DNA of 64,000 nt from Rhizophlyctis rosea (Eukaryota; Chytridiomycota; Chytridiomycetes; Rhizophlyctidales; Rhizophlyctidaceae). Shown piece by piece: positions 12,359 through 23,483 of this stretch (positions are counted from its first letter, which is position 1; every line of letters begins with the position of its first letter). Both the position numbers and the translations under genes were made by a program. The notes beneath the pieces are model-generated. The model worked only from the letters and a program-made list of their open reading frames with translations. It searched no databases and was not told the origin of the DNA. The stretch lies in NCBI GenBank assembly GCA_027596075.1, contig JADGJC010000122.1, positions 1-64,000 of the forward strand, given 5' to 3'.

Positions 12359-15300
12359 TTAGAAGTCCTCGTCAGACTCGCTGAGCGGTTCCCCGTTCTT
12401 GATCTTCTGGGCCTTCCTCTTCTCCTTTGCCTTCAACTCCTTCCTGGTCAACTTCCTAGTGCTCTTAACCTTGCTAACGTTACCGAAGGCATCCGTGACC
12501 GTCTCCTGCTCCTTCATCTCAATCTTCTCTACTACCAACTCCTTCTTGGCACCGGTGATGGTAAGGCGACCGGCCTCAACGTTCCATTGCTCAGGGCAGA
12601 TGGTGCCGGTGAATTCACGGTGGTGGGAGATGATGACGACACCGCCGCCGTATTCTTGGATGGCACCGGCGAGGGCACCGAGGGAGTCACGGTCGAGGTA
12701 GTTGGTGGGTTCGTCGAGGACGAGCATGTGAGGGTTGTTCCACATGGCGGCACCCAGGACGACCTTGACCTTTTGACCACCGGAGAGACCGCGGATGCGG
12801 GAGTGTGTGGCGAATTCGGCGGGGAGACCGACGTCGATCAAGTGCTTCTCGACGTTGACGGCGGTGAGGGGGCGTTGGTACATGCCTTCCTTGGCGGCTT
12901 CCTTCTCGTCGAACCATTGGACGAGCTTAGCGAAACCCCAGTCCTCGAGCTTCTCCCGGGAGATCCAGCTGTTGCCTTCGAAAGGAACGTTGACCCACTT
13001 AATCTCGTACTCGTAGGAGCGCTTGGCCTTGCGACGACCTTGGATTTCCTCCAAGACTCGCTTCTCACCGTCGACGTTGAGGACCTTCTTCATTTGAGCC
13101 TCCTCCTCCTCGGTGAGTTGACGGTTGGCCTTGACGAGGGCTTCACGGTCTTCTCCGTACTGGTAACGCCAACGGATGTACTCGTTGGGGGTTTTGTCGA
13201 GGTGCTGTTCGACGTGGTGGAAGGCATGCTGGGCGACGTAGGCGACACGGAGGTTGGGGTGCTTCCAAACATCACCCTCGGTGGTGACGAGCTCACCGGT
13301 CAAGACCTTGATGAGGGTAGACTTTCCGGCACCGTTGGGACCGATGACGGCAACGCGGGAGTTGAGGGAGCATTGGAGGGTAATGTCGTGGAGAATTTGC
13401 TTGGTGGTTCCGGGGTAGGTGAAGTTGACCCTCATCATCTTGAGGATGGCCTTGTCCTTGGATTTGATGCCCTCCAAGAATCCGGGTTCGGGGAACTTGA
13501 ACTTGAATTCGGTGGCGGAGAGCTCGTAGTAAGCCTTGGCCTCAGGACGTTGCTCGACGAACTTGGAGAGGTTACCCTTGTAACGCTTGAGCTTGCGGTT
13601 CTCGTAGTGGATGATGTTGGTGCAGACCTTGTCGAGGAAACCGGAGTCGTGGGAAACGATCATGGAGGTAACGTTGGGGATGTTGTTGAGGTAGTCGACG
13701 AGCCATTGGACGTTGGTAGGGTCCAAGTGGTTAGTGGGTTCATCGAGAAGGAGAATGTCGGCGTTTTGAAGCATGGCACGAGCGAGCTCGAGCTTCATCT
13801 TCCAACCGCCGGAGAGGGAGGTGACGTTTTGGGCGAGACGCTCGTCGTCGAAACCGACGGACTTGAGGGTCTTGATGGTCTCATCCTTACGCTCCGCAAG
13901 GGTGGGGTCAGCGAGGGCGAACTCGAGGACGGTCATTTCAGTCTGGTCGGCTTGGAGGTTGTGCTCGACGAAGATGGTCTTGAGAACATCGCCCGGGGGG
14001 AAGCCTTCGACCTGACCGTTGGCGATGGCGCGCATCAGGGTGGTCTTACCGGTACCGTTGGGACCGCAAAGACCGTAACGTTGACCACGGTGGAGACGGA
14101 GCTTGGTGTTGTTGAGCAAGATCATACCACCGTAAGCAAGAGAGAACTCGCAGTTGCAGAGCTCCTCACCCTCATCCTCCTCTACGACATTCTTGTTAAC
14201 CTGGCGCGCCTTGTCCATCTCGACGTAGTGGGCAAGGATGGGCTTGGTAATAGACTTGGCCTTGTCTTCACCGATGACGGTACCGAGGTAACGGGCGAGG
14301 ACGGTTTGCCAATCCGGGGTATCGAAGACACGGGTGGTGTACATGGCACCGATTAGGCGGGCAACGAACTCGACGACCTGGAGGTTGATGGCGGCGTCGG
14401 AAGCAGCGGATTTGACGTTGGTGTTGATGGTGTTGATGATCTCGGCATGGGCTTCGGCGGCCTTCTTGGCGACAGTCTCGGGGTCATCAATCTGGACATC
14501 AGCACCACCGCCGACACGGATGAGGGTGGCACGACCGCGGGAGGCGACGGAACGGAGCTCAGGGTCGGCAGCGATGTCGATGATGCGCTCAAGACCAGGC
14601 ATGAGTTTGGGCAGGAACTGGTGGGCATCGGCAGGGTTCTCAATGAGCTTGCACATGTTGTCGATAATGACAGCAGTTTGACGGAGGACAGCGGGCTTGC
14701 GCTCGGCGAGACCACGCTCAAGGAGAGGGACCATGATGGCGAGGGTGGGGGCCTCGACCTGGGTAACGAAGGTGGTGGCGGCAAGCCTGTACACCGTCTC
14801 GGGCACCTCGTCCGGGTTGGCGATACAGTTGACCAAGAGAGGGAGGAAAGGTACAATGTCCTGGTTGTCGATGGTGGCGGTAACCTTGGTCATGGCAGAG
14901 GTTGCGGCAGCCTTGACTTCGGGCTTAGTGTCCCACATACATGTAGAAACCTCAGGAATGATCTCGGGGAGAGACGCACAAATTTGGTCGGCGTGGTGCT
15001 CCGAGAAGTTCTCGAAAGTTTGAAGAGCAGCAACCTTTGTTTGCCACTTCTTCTCGTTGGTTAGTTGCTCGAGGAGGATAGGGACGATGGAACGGACTGC
15101 GAAACGACCGGTAAGGGCGAGGAAGGCGGTGAGGGCGGAGGAAGCTGCTGTTCGGACGTCGGTGATCTTGTCACCGGTGAGGGCGAAGACGGCGGGGAGT
15201 TGGGGGATGAGGTAGGGTTCTGCGGCGTGTCCGAGAGACTCTGCGAGGGCGGCGTACGCGAAGGCAGCACCCTCACGAGCTTGCTGCGACTTCTTGTGCT

Positions 15301-15593
15301 CCGACGCAGTCTTCAAACTGTCCAAAACTCCATATTGAGTGAGTCCGGAGTGAACCCCAGCGGTTTTGATGACACCGGCCAAGTCCTTGGCGGCAGAACG
15401 GCGCTCGTCAACGCTCTTGGCGGTAGTGAGCTGGCTAATGAGGTCACCGACAACGGCGACGGTCTTTTGGTCAACCTTTTGAGAAGACTGGTGTAGGAAT
15501 AGTAAACATGAGTTAGGAATAGTAAACATGAGTGATCAAGAGATGATGAAATTCAAAGATTTGACCAAACGATGAAACAAAAACACTCACCAT
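12359..15593 (-). CDS. Translation elongation factor 3 (EF-3), ABC-F ATPase
   Basis: EF-3 is the cytosolic ATPase that binds the ribosome and promotes E-site tRNA release during elongation; it is typical of fungi. A one-codon first exon (ATG, 15593-15591) joins 15487-12359 to give 1043 residues, essentially the length of yeast EF-3. An N-terminal HEAT-repeat region of about 420 residues is followed by two ABC domains. The first has GPNGTGKTT, LSGGWKMKLELARAM and ILLLDEPTNHLD. The second has GPNGAGKST, LSGGQKVKVVLGAAM and MLVLDEPTNYLD. A chromodomain-like insert (YEYEIKWVNVPFEGNSW) interrupts the second, as in all EF-3. The C terminus is lysine-rich (KELKAKEKRKAQKIKNG). Apart from the start-codon intron the whole frame is uninterrupted and wobble positions are strongly biased to G/C, fitting very high expression. 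The short frame at 15529-15488 upstream of the acceptor is intron. Confidence 0.97.
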
Positions 15594-17555
15594 GATGATG
15601 GAATGAAATATGTATGATACAAGGATCTATATAAATAGATATATAAACGCCCGGTCTGCAGATTCAGACAAGATACGATTATTAGCATAGATGAACACGA
15701 AAAGCAGCATTCACAGTCAACACTAAGCAAGAAGCATCCCAGCTTACTTACCAAGCGCGCTGTGGTATGAATAGTAAATAAAAAGGAACTTGCAACGACC
15801 GGTGAAGAGTGCAAGGGTAACAGGGTCCAGGAGACGAAGAAACCAACCGGGGATGATGCGACCCTTCAAAAGCTTTATACGATTTTGAGTTGTTGCACTG
15901 GTGGCGAAGAAAGGGTGGAAGAGCTTTCTCCCGCTTCTCTTGAGAAAAAATTCTGGGTGGCCCAGGGAACACCACCACTCATGCAGCCATGCTGGCGAAG
16001 CTTCTGGCTTGGGGCCGTGCTGAACTCACGTCTGGCCCGCAAATTTTTTTTTTGCAGCAGCGCATGGAATCTGATTGGCTGCTAGAAACTCTGGAACCAC
16101 TTGATCCAAATTGTCGGATGTGGACCGTTTTGTGGTGGTGGGTCACACATCTGGGATCCCACCCACAGCATCTCAGAAGATGGTATCTATGCATGATTCC
16201 GATCGTTCGGATTGCTTCATCCATGCGCGCCACACCACCACGCCAGACGGACCAAACAGGCGGAAATGGACAGGATAATAAAATTTGCATCAAATATCTC
16301 AATACCCTCCGTGTAGCTAACCGATAAATGCCATGATGCAAAAATTTGACGCCTTTGTGTTCTTTACCGAGTTCCTGGTCCGTGGGAGAACTTGGAGGGT
16401 ATTATTACATAAACCATTTCAGGGTCCAACAAGCTTCGTTCAAGGAAATTACATGACGCGTCTGCGGGTCTGCATGAAAGCTTCATATGAAGCATGACAT
16501 CACTCCAAAAATCTAGATTGGAAACCTTCGGCTTATCGATGATCGAGGACTGCCCACATCGATATTCTCAATGTACATCTGTACATTGATGTTTATCAAA
16601 GCAAATTCTCTTGAGCCTGGCTGACCGGAACGCGTCGAGTTACTCCGACTCGAGTAATAGTTGGCCTTCCTGCGGGGGGCGTGTAGAAATACACATTCAT
16701 CAAGAATTCATCTCCTGATTCGCAAGACTCCTCCGGTGTTAATTTCTGCAGTCATTTTGGGCGTTTTTGCTGCCCCTCAGTTTTTTTAGTCTGAGTCTCG
16801 ACTCGTGTGACTTCCATCTCGATGGCGCGTAACATCTTAGGCGAATTGATATTCAAAGCTGTGGTACTGAATTGATGCACGCAAATTACCGCCTGTCTGT
16901 GCTATCTTTTACGACATGATACCTTGTTCGCTCGTACTCATGAATTCAAGTGAGCACACTCTCATTCTCGTGATGTAATGAACCAGAAGGCAAAAAAATT
17001 ATTTAGAAGTAACGATGATTCAAGGCTACCATGAAGGCAAGGTGCGAGGGCTCAAACCCTGCACAATGCACATTGCGACAAGTCAGTCAGGGTGGGTTGC
17101 GAACCATGTGTAAAAACAATATTGATCTAGGACATTGTTGCGTCTGCTGTCCACAAAATCCGGGCTGGCGGGACCGTCACCCGCACTCCCCAATCTCTTG
17201 CACTTCCTTGCACTTTTATGGATGCTAAAATGCAATCCGGCTTCCTGAAGAGTATGGTTCATGAAGAGTATGAAGGTGTCTAAGCTCTTCCGGGCCAAAT
17301 CGCGTCTTTTTGGTTGGCTCATAAGAGTGGCTTTGCAGCTTCCGGAGTCCGGACTTTGATGTTTGGACTGACTTTCCAATACCACTCATAACTTTCCCAT
17401 ACTGTCTACTCACGCCCCACAATTTGCACCGTCGCGTCACCCTCTCGTGTGTACTACGGATAGCCTGTTGGACCAAAGTGCAGCGTCACGATAGTGGCAC
17501 CGCTGTCTGATGGAAATGACCTTGTGCCGCCCCCTATGAGGTAAACGACATATCT
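15594..17555. other. Intergenic region upstream of EF-3 and of the WD40 gene
   Basis: This is a divergent spacer of almost 2 kb. Just upstream of the EF-3 start, on the minus strand, a TATATATC...TATATAG stretch lies near 15622-15650. Farther out, a donor-like GTAAGT near 15758 and a TCTGCAG acceptor near 15660 could mark a 5'UTR intron; the two readings compete. A 9-bp inverted repeat with a 2-nt centre (caatgtaca and tgtacattg) lies at 16569-16588. I see no gene or tRNA in the rest. Confidence 0.45.
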
Positions 17556-20500
17556 ATGTCAAACCCCAATGATTCGCAGCTTGGACCTACGCGTCCGCCA
17601 AACGACAATAGGCGTAGCACAGTCCCTTCTCGTCCGCCAGCAGACCGGGCTCTTGCTGCCTCGCGCTTCAGATCAAGGAACATTCAGATAGCAGCAGGCA
17701 ACGTCGGTTCTGATCCCCTCCCTCCCCGGGAAGCATTTCCGCACGAACAGAGGGGACCGCCGGCTTCGGGCAGCCACCACGATACCTCTTTTGCGCTTAT
17801 CGCTTCTTCCGTGCCTATCTCAATATCGGAAGATGAGCTGAAAATTGCGTTGAAACTACCACAGGGCGCTATACTTAACAGAAGAGGTGGGGACAACCTG
17901 GCATCTTACTTCATCCGCTTTCCGAGCAAGAGAATGGTATGTAATCGCGTTTGGAAAACCAGGGACCGCGCAACCGAGGTGTCCTGCAGTGGTTCTGCTC
18001 GTATCTGCTTTAGTACACTTTATCTTGCTCTAGACAATTCATGATATCCTCCTCATTAGGCATTACATTCCATTCGTGATCTTTGGGAGGGCCGTCGAGA
18101 TGGTAAATTGAGCAGTCTAGCGAATATAACCCTTTTCTTCGCCACGTGAGTCGCTTACACCAATTGCAAATGGTTGGCAGGCAATAATGAAAGCGCTGAC
18201 AAATCCTTGCGCCGCTTTTGATTAGCGCACATCTGCACGAGGCTTTCGCCGTTGAGTTGTATCATTTGCCGGTTGACGTTACCACAGCGGAAATTTGCAA
18301 GGGTTTTGACGCATATGGACCTATCGTCCATTGCGCAACGCAGAATCACAATCGGGGATTGATATATTTTACTGCTGAGGATGAGGCCATCAGTGCTGCC
18401 ATTTCCGTTTCTTACCTCAAACAACGCCGGATTCGAAGTTCGTATATCAAACAGGACGGCACATTGGTTGGAGAAAGTCTACCGACACCAATATCAGTCC
18501 CGGCCACCTCCCGCTCCACTTCGCATTCAATCCAGCGCACTTTACTTGTAGGTGGTAATAAAAAGACTGCAAATGATGGCATGACACTGAAGAAAATCAT
18601 GGGCATCACACCTGCACCTGTACCGCGCGCCGTCAAACGCACCTCGACCCTTACGACTGCTGGACCTCCTGTCAAGCTTCGTCGTGTAGAGACAGCTCAT
18701 CAAACTTCACCTCCATCGAGCAATCCTTCTTCCTTGGTGAACCCGACTTTGCAATCATCGCCAACCAAAGTCGATCAATTTCCTCCGCAAACAACGCCAA
18801 CTCCAGTTGTTCCGACGCCTGCTCATGCAACTGATGGGACGGTGCTCTCGGACCCATCGATGCATTCGAAATATGTCAAATTGAAGAAAGATGCTTTACC
18901 ACCACCAGAGCCACTGGAGGTGAGGATTTTTAAGTCGGAAGCGAGCATCTAACATGGCTGATCACTTGTCACTTACAGTTTACGCTTGAGGAACTTCGGG
19001 ACAATCATTTGATCGACCTTCCTTTGCCTCAACTAGCGAGTCCTATGCAATACCATTTTACCTATACCCGCACCTTCGCAAGAGCATATCGACACGTCAC
19101 ATGGGAGCAACTGGCTCCTCTGACCATTCAGGACGACAAGATTGAGCCATCCTTCCCACTGGGTAGACAGGTTATTTCGTGACTTCTCGCATTGCCTACG
19201 CTAACAATGTTTTGTAGCTGAAGGCTCCACAGGCGGCTCAGAAGTGCAAAAGAGCACTGTCCAAATTTATCGCCCGAACCACCTTGGAAATTGGCGTTCA
19301 ACATGTGACATTTTGGGAGGGAACATGAATTCACGTCAAATCAGTGAACCAAGACGGGCATTCCAGGCTGATTTTAAGATTGAGGACCTCAAGTAAGCGT
19401 GAGGGGAGATAACGCTTGCTGGCATCGGGAGGGCGTACTGATAGCTGCGCAGATCTCTAAAACCCGGCCTTGTGCTGACAGCCGGTCATGATTCTGAGCT
19501 TCGACTTTACGAAGGCGCGTCCACACCCGTATCTTGGTTCGTTGGAGTTCTCAGGAGTTCCCATTCGAATTTTGGCCACTCCCTGACTTTCTTATCGCGC
19601 AGTCTGTCAGCCAAAAATGTCACTTTGCGGGGAACGGTGGAAAAAACAATGGGTGGTCAGCGGAAGTTGGTATTTGTGGAAGTCACCTCACGTTCTCTTG
19701 ATTGCTGACTGCAGCGTGTTGTTGTAGGTCGAGAGGGCATACTCGCAGTATGGGACATGAATTCCGAAACTTCTTTTGCGGCGCATCCTGCGTTAGATCA
19801 TGAGATTGCCAGCACGGCAATTTGGAGTCAGGAGTCTACTGCACCTGTGATAGCAGTTGGTTCGGTTAGTGGCAAGCTTGGCATCGTCGATCTGCGAGAG
19901 CGACGAACAGATAAGAATATGGTGAGAATAGGTTTGTGCTTCACTGAAAGCATCGGATCAGCCATGTGATTCATTCCAATGTACTAGTCCATACCACGCG
20001 GCGGACGGTTCACAGATAGGCGGAAAGAGCGACACGACCGAGTTATGTGCGTCGCCTGGCAAGGCATCCAGTCAATTGCGGCGGGGACGGCGGATGGCGG
20101 AGTGTACATATGGGATGTCCGAGGAAACGTAAGTATGCGCTTCGAATGAGCTCCGCATAGCGAAAAGGTAACCACCATCTCCTTTGTTGCAGCTGGTGAA
20201 TCGAATTCATCAGCACGATCACGCTGTGACGAGCATTGGGTGGGCGCCTCATGCCAGAAATCTTCTTCTAAGTGGGAGCTTCGACGGCGACGTGGTGTTG
20301 CACAAAGTGAATGGCCACGAGGTGAGTGTTTGCATGTCATCAACAAGTGTGGAGCTTGCGCATGCCTCACACAGGATTCCAGAGCATCGTCAAGGGCATC
20401 CATCGGTTGCACCCAGGGTGCGTATGCATATGCATGCACATAATGCGAAAGACTCATGTGTGCTGTAAGCTGAATCTATCTTCGGTGTTTCAGGATGTGC

Positions 20501-20653
20501 GTGAGTTCGGCGACGTGGGCCAATCTGCCGGAACTTGAGGGCGTCATACTTTCCTTATCGTGTGATCCCACCGAAGGGACTGCGGCAGTGGATGGTGAGA
20601 TTTTGCAAAGTTGTCACCCACAAACGTGCCACTTATGCGCTGCTTGTCAATAG
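17556..20653 (+). CDS. WD40-repeat protein with RRM-like N-terminal region, unrecognised family
   Basis: Twelve exons (17556-17936, 18060-18145, 18226-18919, 18979-19162, 19218-19392, 19453-19528, 19603-19665, 19715-19921, 19988-20128, 20193-20321, 20383-20417, 20494-20653) keep frame throughout and give 776 residues. Residues 1-90 are polar and Arg/Pro-rich. Two stretches then resemble RRM-type folds, the second with ELYHLPVDVTTAEICKGF and HNRGLIYFTAEDEA. A Pro/Ser/Thr-rich linker with ALPPPEPLE follows. From about residue 500 there are degenerate WD repeats: TAGHDSELRLYEG, VGREGILAVWDM, AAGTADGGVYIWDV and LLSGSFDGDVVLHKV. WD propellers usually act as protein-binding scaffolds; an RNA-related role is only a guess from the N terminus. 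The last exon is Cys/His-rich near its end (CHPQTCHLCAAC), which could bind a metal. I cannot assign a named family. It converges with the GDSL esterase gene. Confidence 0.7.
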
Positions 20654-21581
20654 TATTTCGCCACCAGGGATATCTGGATGCTGTATTGAACCCATAGTCA
20701 TAGGGTCTATGTACATAGAATTCTCTTGCTTCTGTAGATAGGTTTTCTTTTCTGATCGTGTAGTCTAACTAAGTGTTTTCAAAAGTTGTTGCTGTACATG
20801 ACGTAATCATAATACTGCTGTTGCTCCTACGATCTGTTAGATAGACCCTTGGTTAGACCGATGTTCTCGTGCCCTGCCGCATCCCTAAATACCACATGAA
20901 TGGCAAGGGGAATACCGATGGTTCTTGCCGTCAAAAGTCTTTTGAAATTGCTAACCGCATGGGCATGCTCTGCGAGTGATGTCCCATAACGCCGCTGGCT
21001 TGGAGCATTTCCGTCACAGGACACATATCTGAATGATGTTGCAGTGGCAGTCGAAGATATGGATGCGGGCTGCTATTGTTCAAGATGCTTGCCTCTCCCA
21101 TCGATTGTCTTCGCCGTCAATAGTAGTGGCAGGCACGGGCATCAATGAAGAGAGCTTGTTAGGAGGGGTTAGCCGTGATGCGTGTTGGTTTAGTGTAATG
21201 GGCGTTGAAGAACTTTCGCGGCTGGATATAGGATGAATTTGAGCTCGCTGACCGAACGCCAACACCAAAATTTTGGGATATCTTCCATGCAGACCGGCAC
21301 ATGTATGCAGCCTACCGTGCGAGAAGAAGTGATTTTGCGGTGAGAAAGGCGAGAAACGTGATCACTTATGATGGTGGCCAAAGGTCGACATTGGATCAAT
21401 CCAACATAGACTGTCATGTGTAAAGCATGCAGGGCAGGAACTCAATCCTTGTGATTAGTTCATGGTGATGAGAATGCCGGCAACCAACCAATGCGTGTTC
21501 ATATGATATGCATTAATATAGTTTGAAAAACCGAGGTGAGTATCCAGGGCCCAGTAAGAGGCTACGCGCAATCCATCGTCC
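20654..21581. other. Intergenic region, weak minus-strand coding hints only
   Basis: On the minus strand a frame ending at 20827 reads RRYGTSLAEHAHAVSNF and LLTARTIGIPLAIHVVFRD. It looks protein-like, but I find no credible upstream exons and no domain. It is not called as a gene. Confidence 0.4.
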
Positions 21582-22875
21582 TCATCCTGATAAAACGACC
21601 ACCAATGCCAACAATACAAACGCACTCATCACCGCCAACGGTGCAACCCTCAATCCAGCGCTATTCTGCCCTGTTCCTCCATTCCCACCAGCGCTGCCGC
21701 CCTTCGGCTTGACCAACCATTGCGTGAAGTTGTTTGCCAATACCCTGTGCGCGGATGTTGTCGGATGGACCGCATCCCAAAATACATATCCATCTGGGTT
21801 GGAGCAGTATTGGGGTGTTGCGGAAGAGGTAGATGCAGAATCAAACTCGCCATAGTTGATCAAACAGGGTGATGTTGCATTTACGATTTTGTATTGTGCG
21901 GGAGTGGAAGTAATGGCATGAAAGACGGAATAGATGTCGTAGATTCTCACTTGGGAAGTAGTGAGGGTGATATTTTGTATGGCCTGAGATTTAAACGATC
22001 CGAGAAGGTCGCCCTTTGTTTAGGTCGAAGATGAAATTGAGCCTTTGGTGAAGTCGAGATTACATACCTGGTTGGTTTGCTGCAATACGACCTCGGCCGT
22101 TTGCAGTACCGTAGGAGAAAGACCTTGACCGGCTGGGGTGCTCTCCATTGGTGGGAGGGTGAAGATGACAACGTTTTTCGCCCCAGCGGCAATCAGCTTC
22201 TTCGCGGAGGAGGCAAGGTCGTTAGTCAGTTGGGTGCGGAATTGAGTGGTGAGGACGGAGGTATTCTTCTGTCCCAATGAGACAAAAAAGTTGTTTGCTC
22301 CTGCCCAAATAACGTATAGTGTTGATGATGCGGAGGTGGGTGGACTTTTGAGGTAGGTTGTCACCTGAAAGCAAGGTTTGAATGCGGGTTCCTTGACGAA
22401 CAGTGTAAGGCTTTGAACAGGGAGAGGTCATTGAAGTTACCTGATCGGCGACGGAAGGAATTGACAATGTTCGATTGTTGGGCAGGACTTCCACTCCGGC
22501 AACGAACGTGTTGTCTGTCGTTGCACCGCCTTGCGCATAGTCCTCCAATGGGACACCCATCGCCTGAGCGGTGTATTCCGCCCATACATATCCGTTCGTC
22601 CAGCGACCTCTGTAATACGGGGGACTTATGGGGCGCGAGCCGCTTGTGAGTACGTAAGTCCCATTCCCAGAATCCGAGAGCGAATCGCCAAACACCACAA
22701 TTCTTGTGTAATCGGTCTGAACTGCAGTAATAGGGGAAGTAGTTGTGTTGGGAGTTGTCGAATTTGAAGAGGCGGACCCAGCTTGAGAGTTGGTGTTGGA
22801 TGAAGATTGAGGAAGAGACAGGGCAATGGTTGGGAGGAGAAGGAGTATGGCAGCGAGCAAGTTGTTAGAGAGCAT
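21582..22875 (-). CDS. Secreted GDSL-type esterase/lipase, probably GPI-anchored
   Basis: Three exons (22875-22441, 22364-22068, 22013-21582) join in phase to 387 residues. The start at 22875 opens a clear signal peptide (MLSNNLLAAILLLLPTIALS). A Ser/Thr/Asn-rich stretch follows, with several potential N-glycosylation sites. Block I is VVFGDSLSDSGNGT, with the nucleophilic serine. Block III is VIWAGANNFF, with the oxyanion-hole asparagine. Block V is DAVHPTTSAH, holding the catalytic Asp and His. This order matches the GDSL/SGNH carbohydrate-esterase and lipase group (thermolabile haemolysin/acylesterase type). The last 50 residues are Gly/Ser-rich, then end in a hydrophobic tail (PLAVMSAFVLLALVVVLSG) like a GPI-attachment signal. 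A role at the cell surface in breaking down plant or cell-wall esters is inference. A TATA-like element lies about 92 bp upstream of the start. Confidence 0.9.
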
Positions 22876-22966
22876 TGTGGCGAAAGCGGGCGGGGTGGAA
22901 GAACGGAATGTGAAATCGAAGGTTAAACAGGACCCACAAATGAACAATCTACTTGAGAGGTGATTT

Positions 22967-22975
22967 CTTTATATA
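22967..22975 (-). promoter_or_regulatory. TATA-like element of the GDSL esterase gene
   Basis: On the minus strand the sequence reads TATATAAAG, about 92 bp upstream of the esterase ATG. Position and sequence fit a core promoter. Confidence 0.45.
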
Positions 22976-23133
22976 TGTACGTAGATGGGAGGAAGTCTTA
23001 TGAGGCCTTGAAGTGGGGTAGGCAGGATTGACAACAAGTGTCACAGGTGTGATGGCCAAATTGTTGACGCGTGCAGGATGGGGTGCTTACTTATAAAGGT
23101 GCCACACCGCGCACACTCGCAGTCTCGACGCGT

Positions 23134-23160
23134 TGCAATGCGGCAAATTGCCGCATTGCA
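23134..23160. repeat. 27-bp near-perfect palindrome upstream of GDSL esterase
   Basis: Two 13-bp arms (tgcaatgcggcaa and its exact complement ttgccgcattgca) flank a single central base. The element is about 260 bp upstream of the GDSL esterase start and outside any gene model, so it could be an operator-like site for a dimeric regulator. Confidence 0.6.
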
Positions 23161-23483
23161 TGATGTGCCGCAACTTTCACGCTGCTTGTCAGTGTTGTCA
23201 CCGGTGTTCCCGGGCGCAGTCTTTGAAACGCGCCCTGCAAGCGGCGCAGTACATGCATTGTCTAAATATAGTCACATACCTTGCGATCGGGATAATTCCC
23301 TGCCGATGTGCAATTTGCCCGCATCCAAACCTGTGAAAGGTGACAGCACACACATATGATTCACATGCCTATCGCATATTGTGTTGTTAAAGTGTTTTTT
23401 TTCTATCATGTTATGATGTCTATATGTATATATCTTCATCTTCCTCTAATCGTTATGAGATCTTTCAAATGGACACCCACCAA

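Larger units (their letters stand above)
22876..23483. other. Intergenic region between adaptor gene and GDSL esterase gene
   Basis: It holds the TATA-like element and palindrome listed separately. An open frame at 23078-23359 on the plus strand has no recognisable content and is not called. Confidence 0.5.

Noticed and set aside
12587..14356. 589-codon open frame on the plus strand opposite EF-3
   Set aside because: It is an antisense shadow of strongly G/C-biased EF-3 codons. It lacks any domain and its composition (Gly, Val, Asp, Glu, Leu) follows from the complementary frame.
17030..17075. Possible tRNA (sequence gagggctcaaaccctgc looks like a T arm)
   Set aside because: I found no matching acceptor stem, D arm or A box upstream at the right spacing.
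20827..21024. 65-codon minus-strand frame that looks protein-like
   Set aside because: No upstream exon in phase, no known domain, and only one short frame.
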